This document shows, in pieces, positions 50,575 to 59,836 of a stretch of DNA of 64,000 nucleotides. The DNA lies in assembly GCF_045446075.1 (NCBI RefSeq), contig NZ_JBJJBQ010000003.1, positions 186,001-250,000 on the forward strand, in the 5' to 3' direction. Numbering within the stretch: position 1 is the stretch's first letter; each line of letters opens with the position of its first letter. The notes below the pieces were generated by a model. The model worked only from the letters and a program-made list of their open reading frames with translations. It was not told the DNA's origin and made no database searches. Origin of the DNA: Flavisericum labens (GTDB taxonomy: Bacteria; Bacteroidota; Bacteroidia; Flavobacteriales; Flavobacteriaceae). The translations under genes were made by a program, and so were the position numbers.

Positions 50575-51729
50575 ATGAAAAAAATTCAAATGGTAGACCT
50601 TAAAGGTCAATATAACGACATAAAAGATGTTGTTAATCCTTCCATCCAAGAGGTTATTGATAATACTGCATTTATAAACGGACCCAAAGTACACGAATTT
50701 CAACAGCAATTGGAAGAATATCTAGATGTTAAACATGTTATTCCTTGTGCCAATGGCACCGATGCCCTTCAAATTGCTATGATGGGATTGGGGCTGAAAC
50801 CGGGTGATGAAGTTATTACTGCCGATTTTACTTTTGCAGCTACTGTTGAGGTTATTGCGCTGTTACAATTAACACCTGTTTTGGTTGATGTTAATGAAGA
50901 CGATTTCAACATAAATATCGAGGCTATAAAAAAAGCCATTACACCAAGAACAAAGGCTATTGTTCCGGTGCATTTATTTGGTCAGTGTGCCAATATGGAA
51001 GCCATCATGGAAATTGCCCAAGAGCACAATTTGTATGTCATTGAAGATAATGCGCAGGCTATTGGAGCAACATACACATACAAAAATGGCAAAAAAGTTA
51101 TGGCGGGGACGATTGGCGATGTAGGGGCGACCTCGTTTTTTCCTTCTAAAAATTTAGGTTGTTACGGTGATGGCGGTGCTATTTTTACTAATAATGATGA
51201 TTTAGCACACACCATAAGAGGTATTGTAAACCATGGTATGTATGAACGTTACCATCATGATGTGGTCGGCGTGAATTCTAGGTTAGATAGTATTCAAGCG
51301 GCCGTTTTGGGTGCTAAATTGCCCTATTTGAATAGCTATAATGAAAAGCGAAGGATTGCGGCCAAAAAATATAATGAAGCTTTTAAAGGGATTGATAAAA
51401 TTAGTACTCCAAAAGTTTCAAACGGATGCACTGAAATATGTGATACTTGCGATTGCCATGTATTTCATCAATACACCTTGCGACTTAAAGGTGTTGATAG
51501 GGACGCATTGGTAAAGCATCTTAATGAAAACCAAATACCATGTGGTGTATATTATCCCATCCCACTTCATAAGCAGAAAGCTTATTTGGATGAACGTTAT
51601 AATGAAAATGATTTTCAGGTAACCAACCAATTAGTACAGGAGGTTATCTCACTTCCAATGCATACCGAATTGGATGACGAACAAATAGATTGCATTACAT
51701 CAACCATAATAAAATTTATAAATGGATAA
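50575..51729 (+). CDS. DegT/DnrJ/EryC1/StrS-family aminotransferase
   Basis: The 384-residue PLP-dependent enzyme begins MKKIQMVDLKGQYNDIK and carries the PLP Lys in FFPSKNLGCYGDGGA, plus CANGTDALQIA early and NSRLDSIQAAVL after it. It aminates a nucleotide-linked keto sugar for polysaccharide synthesis. The ATG at 50575 is chosen because 35 upstream residues, in frame, look unlike the family. It overlaps galE by 8 bases, so they are an operon. Confidence 0.93.
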   Translation: MKKIQMVDLKGQYNDIKDVVNPSIQEVIDNTAFINGPKVHEFQQQLEEYLDVKHVIPCANGTDALQIAMMGLGLKPGDEVITADFTFAATVEVIALLQLTPVLVDVNEDDFNINIEAIKKAITPRTKAIVPVHLFGQCANMEAIMEIAQEHNLYVIEDNAQAIGATYTYKNGKKVMAGTIGDVGATSFFPSKNLGCYGDGGAIFTNNDDLAHTIRGIVNHGMYERYHHDVVGVNSRLDSIQAAVLGAKLPYLNSYNEKRRIAAKKYNEAFKGIDKISTPKVSNGCTEICDTCDCHVFHQYTLRLKGVDRDALVKHLNENQIPCGVYYPIPLHKQKAYLDERYNENDFQVTNQLVQEVISLPMHTELDDEQIDCITSTIIKFING

Positions 51730-52747
51730 AATATTAGTAACTGGCGGCCTAGGTTTTATAGGTTCACATACTGTTGTTGAATTGCAAAACGAGGGCTACG
51801 AGGTCGTTATTATTGACGATTTGTCTAATTCTTCTGAGAATGTGCTAGATGGGATTACTGCCATAACAGGAAAAACTCCAATTTTTGAAAAATTGGATTT
51901 AAAAAACAGGACTGGTGTAGAGGCTTTTTTTGCTAAACATAATGATATTAAAGGTGTTATACATTTTGCCGCTAGTAAGGCCGTTGGCGAAAGTGTACAG
52001 GAACCATTACTATATTACGAAAACAATATTGGTACGCTCGTTTATATTTTAAAAGAATTAAAAAAGCTTCCTGAAGCGAGTTTTATTTTTAGTTCTTCGT
52101 GTACAGTTTATGGCCAAGCTGATGAATTGCCTATAACAGAAAATGCACCGGTTAAACAAGCTGAATCTCCATACGGAAACACCAAACAAATAGGCGAGGA
52201 AATCATAAAAGATACTTGCAAAGTAACGCCAAGCCTTAAGGCTATTGCATTGCGGTATTTTAATCCAGTTGGTGCACACGAATCGGCTAAAATTGGTGAG
52301 TTGCCTATTGGGGTACCACAAAATTTGGTTCCGTTTATTACGCAAACGGCCATTGGGTTACGTGAGCAATTATCGGTTTTTGGTGATGATTACCCAACTC
52401 CCGATGGTACCTGTATTCGCGATTATATTCATGTTGTCGACTTGGCAAAAGCTCACGTCGTGGCATTACAGCGTTTGTTAGGAAACAAAAACAAAGACAA
52501 CTACGAAACTTTCAATCTAGGAACAGGAAAAGGAAGCTCAGTACTCGAAGTAGTTAAGGCTTTTGAGAAAGTTTCTGGAGAAAAACTCAACTACAAAATT
52601 GTTGGGAGACGTGAGGGTGATATTATTTCTGCCTATGCAGACACCAATAAAGCGAATAACGAATTGGGTTGGAAAACCAAATTAACGTTGGATGATGCTA
52701 TGCGTTCTGCCTGGAAATGGGAACAATTGGTTAGGAGCGAAAAGTAA
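51722..52747 (+). CDS. galE: UDP-glucose 4-epimerase
   Basis: The 341-residue extended SDR has the NAD motif GGLGFIG at 8-14, the catalytic YGNTK near 148-152, and the IRDYIHVVDLAKAH signature near 230. It interconverts UDP-glucose and UDP-galactose. The start overlaps DegT, so transcription and translation are probably coupled. A terminator follows at 52776. Confidence 0.94.
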   Translation: MDKILVTGGLGFIGSHTVVELQNEGYEVVIIDDLSNSSENVLDGITAITGKTPIFEKLDLKNRTGVEAFFAKHNDIKGVIHFAASKAVGESVQEPLLYYENNIGTLVYILKELKKLPEASFIFSSSCTVYGQADELPITENAPVKQAESPYGNTKQIGEEIIKDTCKVTPSLKAIALRYFNPVGAHESAKIGELPIGVPQNLVPFITQTAIGLREQLSVFGDDYPTPDGTCIRDYIHVVDLAKAHVVALQRLLGNKNKDNYETFNLGTGKGSSVLEVVKAFEKVSGEKLNYKIVGRREGDIISAYADTNKANNELGWKTKLTLDDAMRSAWKWEQLVRSEK

Positions 52748-52775
52748 ATAATTCAAATAACTTCTAGAAAAAATG

Positions 52776-52808
52776 AAGCCATTCTCATAATAGAGAATGG
52801 CTTTTTAT
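52776..52808 (+). terminator. Terminator after galE
   Basis: AAGCCATTCTC (52776-52786) pairs with GAGAATGGCTT (52793-52803) around ATAATA, followed by TTTTAT. Confidence 0.9.
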
Positions 52809-52850
52809 ATGAATGGACATATTTTGATTTTAACCAGAGAATCATTCTTT

Positions 52851-53372
52851 TTAAGAAACTATTCTATCCTGCTTTTTCTTTCTGAAGCTTGCCAATACCA
52901 AAATTATCATTCCCGTAGTTACGGAGAGGTCGGCCAGGTTGAAAATACCGGTTTTAAAAACACCGCCTAAATCTATAAAGAGGAAGTCGGTTACCTTTCC
53001 GTAGACCACCCGGTCATAAACATTAGCTACACCGCCACCAATAATACTTGAAAAAGCAAATAATGACCAATAATCTAAAGATTTATCTTTTATGATATAT
53101 CGAAGCACAAACGCTAAAACAACAATGGGTAAAATGAGCAATAGAATAAGGCGCATCGTTTCGCCCAATTCACTACCCATACCTAAAAAAGCACCAGTGT
53201 TTTCAACATGCATTAAAACAAAAGCGTCACCAATTAAAGGGATACGTTCACCAGGGCTGATGCCATTTCTTAAATCAACGTTTGCCCGAACTAATACTTT
53301 TGATATCTGATCGGCAGCTATGGTTAAAACTATAACGACGGTAATAAAGAAGGAGCGTTTGCTTAGCTTCAT
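52851..53372 (-). CDS. lspA: Signal peptidase II (lipoprotein signal peptidase)
   Basis: The 173-residue membrane protease has four hydrophobic segments and catalytic aspartates in the GGGVANVYDRV and FNLADLSV motifs. It removes the signal peptide from prolipoproteins, of which this window holds many. The start follows the fabD stop with no gap. Length is standard. Confidence 0.95.
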   Translation of the reverse strand: MKLSKRSFFITVVIVLTIAADQISKVLVRANVDLRNGISPGERIPLIGDAFVLMHVENTGAFLGMGSELGETMRLILLLILPIVVLAFVLRYIIKDKSLDYWSLFAFSSIIGGGVANVYDRVVYGKVTDFLFIDLGGVFKTGIFNLADLSVTTGMIILVLASFRKKKQDRIVS

Positions 53373-54266
53373 TTAGCTATTGGTTTCAAAAGTTGCTGAA
53401 GCAGTTTCAGATTCGCGATTAATTTTCTTAACTAAACCTTGTAAAACTTTACCGGGGCCAACTTCAGTAAACAATGTAGCGCCGTCGGCAATCATTTGCT
53501 GAACGGATTGTGTCCATCTCACCGGAGCAGTAAGTTGCGAAATCAAATTAGTCTTTATTGCCGCTTCATCAATTACGGCATTGGCCGTTACATTTTGATA
53601 AATGGGGCAATTCGGTTTGCTAAATGTTGTACTTTTTATTGCAGCTGCCAATTCTTCGCGAGCTGGTTCCATTAAGGGTGAGTGGAACGCTCCGCCAACC
53701 GGTAATACCAACGCACGGCGGGCACCAGCATCTTTTAAGCTTTCACAGGCTTTGTTTATGGCTTCAACTTCACCAGAAATAACTAATTGACCAGGGCAAT
53801 TGTAGTTTGCTGCTACTACAACACCTTCGGTCGTAGCACATATTTTTTCAACAATATCATCATCTAAACCTAAAACAGCAGCCATGGTGCTGGGCTGTAA
53901 TTCACAGGCTTTTTGCATCGCTAAAGCACGTTGCGATACCAATTTTAATCCGTCTTCAAAATTTAAAGCGCCATTGGCAACCAATGCGGAAAATTCACCA
54001 AGTGAATGGCCGGCAACCATATCTGGCTTAAAGCTATTGCATAATGTTTTGGCCAAAATCACCGAGTGTAAAAATATAGCGGGTTGGGTTACTTTGGTTT
54101 CTTTAAGGTCTTCCGCAGAACCTTCAAACATAGTGTCTGTAATACTGAAACCTAAAATATCGTTGGCTTGTTCAAAAAGGTCTTGTGCTAGCGGTGAGTT
54201 TTCGTAAAGATCTAAACCCATTCCCGAAAATTGAGCGCCTTGGCCCGGAAAAATATATGCGTTCAT
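53373..54266 (-). CDS. fabD: Malonyl-CoA:ACP transacylase
   Basis: The 297-residue enzyme opens IFPGQGAQFSGMG, has the nucleophile Ser88 in GHSLGEFSA, the family QQ/TQPA motif in KVTQPAIF, and the catalytic His in GGAFHSPLM near 195-203. It moves malonyl groups to ACP for fatty acid synthesis. It is directly upstream of lspA on the same strand. Confidence 0.96.
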   Translation of the reverse strand: MNAYIFPGQGAQFSGMGLDLYENSPLAQDLFEQANDILGFSITDTMFEGSAEDLKETKVTQPAIFLHSVILAKTLCNSFKPDMVAGHSLGEFSALVANGALNFEDGLKLVSQRALAMQKACELQPSTMAAVLGLDDDIVEKICATTEGVVVAANYNCPGQLVISGEVEAINKACESLKDAGARRALVLPVGGAFHSPLMEPAREELAAAIKSTTFSKPNCPIYQNVTANAVIDEAAIKTNLISQLTAPVRWTQSVQQMIADGATLFTEVGPGKVLQGLVKKINRESETASATFETNS

Positions 54267-54312
54267 TTTTTAGTTCGTTTTTAGTGCTGCAAAAATAGGA
54301 ATAAAAATGTAA

Positions 54313-55869
54313 CTATAAATTATTTGTTGCAGCTTCAGCACATCTTTCGCCATCCATAGCCGCAGAAACGATACCGCCAGCATAACCAGCACCTTCGCCG
54401 CAAGGGTAAAGATTTAAAATTTGAGGATGTGCGAAGTTTTCAGTTCTAGGTATGGAAACTGGTGATGAGGTTCTGGATTCTACCCCTACAATGTTGGCTT
54501 CGGAAGTATAGTAGCCTTTCATTTTTTTACCAAAGGCATCAAAGCCTTTTCTTAATCTGCTTCCAATTAGTTTTGGCAATAGGGAGTGAAGGGGAGCAGA
54601 GTTTAAACCTGGTTGATACGATGAAGCGTTCAAGGTATTTGAAAAATGCCCTTCAACAAAATCTGTTAAACGTTGGGCTGGAGCAGTTTGGGTTCTTCCA
54701 CCTGCTGTAAAGGCCAATTTCTCCAAGTTTTTTTGGTATTCCAGTCCTTTTAAAGGGCCAAATTTTTCATATTTAGACAAGTCGGAATCGACATTAATTT
54801 CGACAACAATGCCTGAATTGGCGTATAGGTTATTTCGTTTTGAAGGCGACATTCCGTTCACTACAACTTCGCCATTGGCTGTTGCTGCAGGCACTATAAA
54901 CCCACCTGGGCACATGCAAAAGGAATATACACCACGGTTATTTACTTGTTCTACCAAACTGTAAGAGGCGGCAGGTAATAATTCAGAACGCTTGCCCGAA
55001 CAGTGATATTGAATGGAATCGATAATATGTTGCGGGTGCTCCACACGAACACCCATAGCAAAAGACTTAGCTTCTAAAGCCACTTCTTTCTCATGAAGTT
55101 TATAAAATATATCACGAGCGGAGTGTCCAGTGGCTAAAATGACTTTATTCACAGCCATTATATCACCATTTTTTAATTGAATGGATTGGATTTGTCCGTC
55201 TTTTATTTTGAAGTCGGTTACACGAGTTTCAAAATGGATTTCACCACCGTGTTTTAAAATAGTTTCTCTAATATTTTTAACCACTTTGGGTAGTTTGTTG
55301 GTCCCAATATGCGGATGGGCATCTACCAAAATTTGGTCGGTTGCTCCATGAAAAACCAGATTTTCAAAAATCCTGCGTACATCACCACGTTTTAAGCTTC
55401 TGGTGTATAATTTACCATCGCTATAAGTACCTGCACCGCCTTCGCCAAAACAATAATTGGAATCTTCGTTTACAAAATGCTCTTGGTTAATAGCTTTTAA
55501 ATCGCGCCTGCGGTCACGAACGTTTTTACCGCGTTCTAACACAACAGGTTTGTAACCTAGTTCGATACAGCGTAGGGCAGCGTACATTCCGGCAGGGCCA
55601 AAGCCAATAATATGAATAGTCTTAGCCTTTGTTACGTCTTTATAATCAAATTGATATTCTGATGTTTTTGGAACTTCCTCGTTTATAAAAACCGAAACTT
55701 TATAGTTGAATACAATGTTCGGTTTACGGGCGTCAATCGATTTTCGGAGGACTTTAATGCCCGAAATGTCAGCTTGGTTAATGGCTAATTTTTCAGCAGA
55801 TTTTAAGAGCAGAATATCGCTGATTTCTTCCTCTTTTAAACTAACACGAAGCTGAATGTCTTTTATCAT
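54313..55869 (-). CDS. FAD-dependent oxidoreductase
   Basis: The 518-residue protein starts MIKDIQLRVSLKEEE, has the FAD motif GFGPAGMYAA near 92, an ATGHSARDIFY segment and a C-terminal YPCGEGAGYAGGI motif. It is a two-dinucleotide-binding-domain protein of a conserved uncharacterised family (FAD-dependent dehydrogenase type). The ATG at 55869 is chosen over 55923, whose extra residues overlap the DUF6807 3' end. Substrate unknown. Confidence 0.87.
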   Translation of the reverse strand: MIKDIQLRVSLKEEEISDILLLKSAEKLAINQADISGIKVLRKSIDARKPNIVFNYKVSVFINEEVPKTSEYQFDYKDVTKAKTIHIIGFGPAGMYAALRCIELGYKPVVLERGKNVRDRRRDLKAINQEHFVNEDSNYCFGEGGAGTYSDGKLYTRSLKRGDVRRIFENLVFHGATDQILVDAHPHIGTNKLPKVVKNIRETILKHGGEIHFETRVTDFKIKDGQIQSIQLKNGDIMAVNKVILATGHSARDIFYKLHEKEVALEAKSFAMGVRVEHPQHIIDSIQYHCSGKRSELLPAASYSLVEQVNNRGVYSFCMCPGGFIVPAATANGEVVVNGMSPSKRNNLYANSGIVVEINVDSDLSKYEKFGPLKGLEYQKNLEKLAFTAGGRTQTAPAQRLTDFVEGHFSNTLNASSYQPGLNSAPLHSLLPKLIGSRLRKGFDAFGKKMKGYYTSEANIVGVESRTSSPVSIPRTENFAHPQILNLYPCGEGAGYAGGIVSAAMDGERCAEAATNNL

Positions 55870-55900
55870 ACTGCGAAAATAATGAAAATAGCCATCGGTT

Positions 55901-56842
55901 CTATTGATTTTTATAATCCTCATAAATTGAGGAAATGTCTATAGCATTCGCGTTTCCGTTGTGAACGATTAATCGGTATTTTAAAATGGTAGGTTGGGTT
56001 TGGGAAAGCGATACGGGTTCTGCTCCTGGAAACGGATACACCGCATTTTGCATACTCTTTTTAGAGCGTAAAATCCATCGGTTTATGGGCTTGGGGTTGT
56101 CTGGATGGCAAAGTGTTGTAAGCCCGGAAATGGCATTTTTTTTACTCAAAGAACCAGAAATATCCATCCAAGGCCCTGCTTTTATGGGCAAGTTTTCTGG
56201 TACTATATTGCCTATAGAGCTGGTGAATGTTACATCTTGGGGAAGCTTAATCCTCGGTGAAAATCCGCCGTAACCCTTTTCGTTTTCGGCACCACCAATG
56301 CGCATATTTGGTTCCAAGGCGAGCAAGGAAATTTCAATATCTATTAGTCTGTAGTTTTTTTCTTTTGGATAAACTTTTATGGTGGTGCGCTCTTTTACGA
56401 AAGGTTTTTGGTTTCCGATACTATCTTTCCAAAGATTGGATTTCCAAAATGTTTCTGCCTGTATTCCTTTCGCGGAAGATTTTTGGAGAAGTGCTCCAAC
56501 AGAGACAACATCCCAACTAAAATTTTCAATTTCCCAACCGTCCCCAATTCGTTTATCACCAATATGTAATTGATGCCAAGCCCAAAAAATCCCCCGGTGG
56601 TGCAGGTGGTCTTCAGGGAAATCTTCGGTTAAAATGTCGCCATCTAATGTGTAAAGTGGATGGATGTAATTAGCTCGATTGTAGGTTCCATTCAAACTTT
56701 TTTCCGCTATTTGGTATTTTAAAATGCTGTCATTTCCTTCGGTGAAGTAAGTGCCTTCGGAATTTATATGGACATTAATTGGTGTTGAATTTGTGCAACT
56801 CGTAAGTCCGAATAGGAGTAATAAAAAGGTTAAACATTTCAT
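55901..56842 (-). CDS. DUF6807 (PmoA-like) lipoprotein
   Basis: The 313-residue protein has a lipobox ending at Cys16 (LTSC) and a DUF6807/PmoA-like beta-sandwich, with HPLYTLDGDILTEDFPEDHLHHRGIFWAWH as the recognisable histidine-rich stretch. Many such proteins are encoded near carbohydrate or lyase genes in Bacteroidota. The function is not established. Start ATG overlaps the upstream hydrolase stop by 4 bases, so they form an operon. Confidence 0.87.
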   Translation of the reverse strand: MKCLTFLLLLFGLTSCTNSTPINVHINSEGTYFTEGNDSILKYQIAEKSLNGTYNRANYIHPLYTLDGDILTEDFPEDHLHHRGIFWAWHQLHIGDKRIGDGWEIENFSWDVVSVGALLQKSSAKGIQAETFWKSNLWKDSIGNQKPFVKERTTIKVYPKEKNYRLIDIEISLLALEPNMRIGGAENEKGYGGFSPRIKLPQDVTFTSSIGNIVPENLPIKAGPWMDISGSLSKKNAISGLTTLCHPDNPKPINRWILRSKKSMQNAVYPFPGAEPVSLSQTQPTILKYRLIVHNGNANAIDISSIYEDYKNQ

Positions 56843-58182
56843 TTTAAATGTGTTTTAAAGAAATCGTAAAGAACGTTTAAATCAGCATAGTTTTGAGGTA
56901 CAGAATGTCCTTCGCCATAATCGATTAAGGTTGAAGTTGGGACGTTCAAGGAATCCAACTTGTTTTTGAAATGCTCAATTTGATATTGGTAATACGGCGC
57001 ATCAGTGGTGTTATAAAAAAATAACGTGGGAGCTGTTCTTGAAGATTCCACCAAATAACTTGCCCCCATAGTTTCCCATAATGCTCTATTACTTTCTAAA
57101 TTACCCCATGCCCACGGACATCGCATTTCAAGGTTTTTATCGCCATCGTCCTTTACATTATAAATTTGGGTATAGTCAAAAACCCCGGAGCCAAGAGCTG
57201 CGGCTTGCACATCATCTGAAATACCTTGATTAAAACCTGCGTTTTCAAATTCCGGAACTGATTTATCACCAATAGCCATGGCGCCAGCGGTAGAACCCCG
57301 CGAGAAGCCGTAAATGCCAATGTTGCCCGAAAGCCCTAAGGCTTCACCTTTTTTCCGTAACGTGCGAATGGCCGACTTTACTTTTTGGGCGGCATCAGGA
57401 TTTACTTGATAAGATTTGTAAGTTTCGGGTTGACCTCCCTTGGGTTGGCCTTCTCCCCAAGGACAATATTTAGGGTGGTCGGCAATGGCCCAAGCCATGC
57501 CATGTGCGGGTGCACCTTCTAAAAAAGAATCGTTAAAACCCGCAAACGTATATTTTAAATAGGTGCGTTTGTTTTGGTTGGTATTGGTGAGTTCCCCAGC
57601 TTTGGAGTCGAAAGTTGCGTAACTGTTGCTGTATGAAAACGACAGTACCACTGGAACTGTGGTTTTTGGGTTAGCTGGATAAATAATATCCATGTTTAGG
57701 GTATCGCCTTCAGTATATGCCTCTGGTGTGTTGTAAACGCTAGGGTCGTCTTTAAAATAAGGAACGTCCCTGGCAATTCTGTAGCCTTCAAATAATATAT
57801 AGCTTTGGTAATTAGAGCAGTCGGTCAATCCACAAAACGCCCCATCTTCAATGGCATCATTAATGGCTATAATATCTTGGTTTATTTGTGTTGGCGTCGC
57901 ATTTGGGTGATACTTGTAATCTAGTTCTATAACACGATAGCCTTGATTAAGTAGCCAACGGATATCTTCTTTATTGGAATTTTCACCTGTTTTTTCGAAA
58001 GCCAAATTTTCAAGGTATATAATGGTTAAAGGGTTGCCTTTAAAATCTACTAAAGGTGTTTTTGGGTGATTTATCTTATATGTAATGGGCGAGTTTGTAA
58101 TACCACTATTCCAGTATTTGGCAGGTGAGCATGATAAAATGGAAAAACATATTATTATGTTGTAGATTAATATTTTTAACAT
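56839..58182 (-). CDS. Alpha/beta hydrolase lipoprotein
   Basis: The 447-residue protein has a lipobox (ILSC, Cys18) and an alpha/beta hydrolase core, with nucleophile elbow GFSRGS near residue 293 and a catalytic His in GEGHSVPQN near 427. The sequence around it resembles uncharacterised Bacteroidota esterases/prolyl-peptidase-type hydrolases. With the overlapping DUF6807 gene it looks like a carbohydrate-processing module. Substrate unknown. Confidence 0.82.
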   Translation of the reverse strand: MLKILIYNIIICFSILSCSPAKYWNSGITNSPITYKINHPKTPLVDFKGNPLTIIYLENLAFEKTGENSNKEDIRWLLNQGYRVIELDYKYHPNATPTQINQDIIAINDAIEDGAFCGLTDCSNYQSYILFEGYRIARDVPYFKDDPSVYNTPEAYTEGDTLNMDIIYPANPKTTVPVVLSFSYSNSYATFDSKAGELTNTNQNKRTYLKYTFAGFNDSFLEGAPAHGMAWAIADHPKYCPWGEGQPKGGQPETYKSYQVNPDAAQKVKSAIRTLRKKGEALGLSGNIGIYGFSRGSTAGAMAIGDKSVPEFENAGFNQGISDDVQAAALGSGVFDYTQIYNVKDDGDKNLEMRCPWAWGNLESNRALWETMGASYLVESSRTAPTLFFYNTTDAPYYQYQIEHFKNKLDSLNVPTSTLIDYGEGHSVPQNYADLNVLYDFFKTHLK

Positions 58183-58224
58183 GCAGTAAAAATAGTTAAA
58201 AACAGAGCAAATATTTTTAATGAG

Positions 58225-58470
58225 TTAGTTTTTAATATGAAGTTCTACATTAAATTCTTGGATAAGAAGCGTGTCTCTAACTCCTAATTTTGAATAGGAT
58301 TCAGAATCAAAAGAGTTATTGGTTCTTTTATAAGCTTGCCAATACTCAAAAGTTTCATCAAATTCATCATAACTAATAAAATAATGGTCTACAAAGGGCA
58401 TATATAAAACCTTTCCGTCTTTTTTTTACATATTTACATGCTTTAAATTTAACCGCATCACGGTATCCGC
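58225..58470 (-). pseudogene. Detached C-terminal part of the lipoprotein at 58471-58929
   Basis: A frame of about 66 codons reads KDGKVLYMPFVDHYFISYDE and continues to TAA at 58225-58227. It has no plausible independent start except an internal ATG at 58401. It joins the upstream lipoprotein only if one base is inserted at the G8 run (58479-58486, C8 in the coding strand) and one removed at the T8 run (58420-58427, A8 coding). So it is the tail of one broken or phase-variable gene. Confidence 0.65.
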
Positions 58471-58929
58471 TTAAGGGAGGGGGGGGATAAAGTGTTCTTC
58501 AAATAAGGGATGGTATTTTAAATGGTTTTTATTAAAATCAAAACTATAGTAGCTATTGCCAACAACTGCAACACTGGTATCTCGACTTTCCCAATACGTT
58601 ATTTCAGGGGTTTCATATAAATTAAGCATTTTGTTAAACGAACTACTCATTGAAATTAACTCTACACTTGTTTCAGAATGGTAGGTTACTGAAATGTCGT
58701 TTTCTATTTGTGTGGTATCGAGGTCTGTGAGATATTGTTTTACGCGCTTGAAAAGATTGGTTGATATTTCAGAATCTTTTACTTCGCCATATCTTGTAAA
58801 AACCCTAATGTTTTGTCCAGAAAATTTGGTTGATGTAAAGGTGGTTGGATATTCAATAATGTATTCTTCTTCCTTAGCACAAGAACTGAGAACTACAACA
58901 GTTATTAATAAACTTAAAAATATTTTCAT
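58471..58929 (-). CDS. Hypothetical lipoprotein, truncated by a frameshift at a homopolymer
   Basis: From ATG at 58929 it reads 152 residues, with signal peptide and lipobox VVVLSSC, and stops soon after a C8 run with FIPPLP. An ATG at 58959 is an alternative start but would overlap the neighbouring gene. Reading C9 instead gives an extension that connects to the frame ending at 58225. The mature sequence is not recognised. The break is at a homopolymer, so sequencing error, phase variation or decay are all possible. It is 7 bases downstream of the leucine-rich lipoprotein stop. Confidence 0.65.
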   Translation of the reverse strand: MKIFLSLLITVVVLSSCAKEEEYIIEYPTTFTSTKFSGQNIRVFTRYGEVKDSEISTNLFKRVKQYLTDLDTTQIENDISVTYHSETSVELISMSSSFNKMLNLYETPEITYWESRDTSVAVVGNSYYSFDFNKNHLKYHPLFEEHFIPPLP

Positions 58930-58936
58930 GGTATAA

Positions 58937-59779
58937 TTAGTTGCTACAATTACCATCAATTAAATTTTGTTTTGTTGGATTATAAGCATTCTTCTCTATT
59001 GTCATATCAAGATTAGGAAGGTTTTTAATGAGTGGCTCAACGCCACATAGGTTTGTTAAATTAGAATTCCATCTTACTCTAAGATATCCAGCAGTAGATA
59101 AATTTTTTAAACCATTTAGATTAGTTATGCTGCCATTACCAGAGATATCTAAATATCCACCAACAGAATTCAAATTAGCTAAGCCATCCAAGTTTTTTAA
59201 CTTTGCATTTCCTATAATTTCTAAACGAGCAGCAAAAGTAGAATCATTATTTACATCGCTAATGGTTGAAATATTTTTCAACCCATCAATGTTTTCTAAA
59301 GATTCATTTTGCTCAATTCTTAATAATTTTAAGTTGCTACTGATGTTTTCTAATCCATCGATATTTGTTAGTTGCGAATTATCAAAAATCCATAATCTTT
59401 CAATATATGTAATTTTTTTAAGTGAGTTTATGTTGGTTAATGCTGTATTGCCTAAAATAGCTAATCCTTCATCAATGGATTTTAGGTTACTGAGTGGCTC
59501 TATATTTGACAATACCGTGTTGCCTGAAATTATTAAATAATCAATAGACGTTAAAGTACTCAAACCCTCAATATTTGATATGGAGGACGTTTGATGTCCA
59601 TAATCAACACCAATCATAACAGTTCCAGTTACTTTAGTGTAGCCTTCTTTACCAAAATCATCAATTTGTTGTTGGGTGTTAAAAATAATATCACCCTCAT
59701 AAACAACTTCGGGTTCTTGGTCCTTGGAGCAATTGAATAAAAGAATAAATACGGAAAGAATAAATGTAATTTTTTTCAT
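58937..59779 (-). CDS. Leucine-rich-repeat (receptor L-domain-like) lipoprotein
   Basis: The 280-residue protein has a lipobox at Cys17 (LFNC) and about eight repeats of the form L..L.SIDYLIISGNT.L.NI, the receptor L-domain/LRR type. It should be a surface or periplasmic binding protein with no enzyme domain. It lies 7 bases upstream of the broken lipoprotein gene, so the two are an operon. Ligand unknown. Confidence 0.83.
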   Translation of the reverse strand: MKKITFILSVFILLFNCSKDQEPEVVYEGDIIFNTQQQIDDFGKEGYTKVTGTVMIGVDYGHQTSSISNIEGLSTLTSIDYLIISGNTVLSNIEPLSNLKSIDEGLAILGNTALTNINSLKKITYIERLWIFDNSQLTNIDGLENISSNLKLLRIEQNESLENIDGLKNISTISDVNNDSTFAARLEIIGNAKLKNLDGLANLNSVGGYLDISGNGSITNLNGLKNLSTAGYLRVRWNSNLTNLCGVEPLIKNLPNLDMTIEKNAYNPTKQNLIDGNCSN

Positions 59780-59836
59780 TTCGAGATTTATGAGATGTCA
59801 GTCGAAATATAATAAAAATAATCTTACAAAAGTAAA

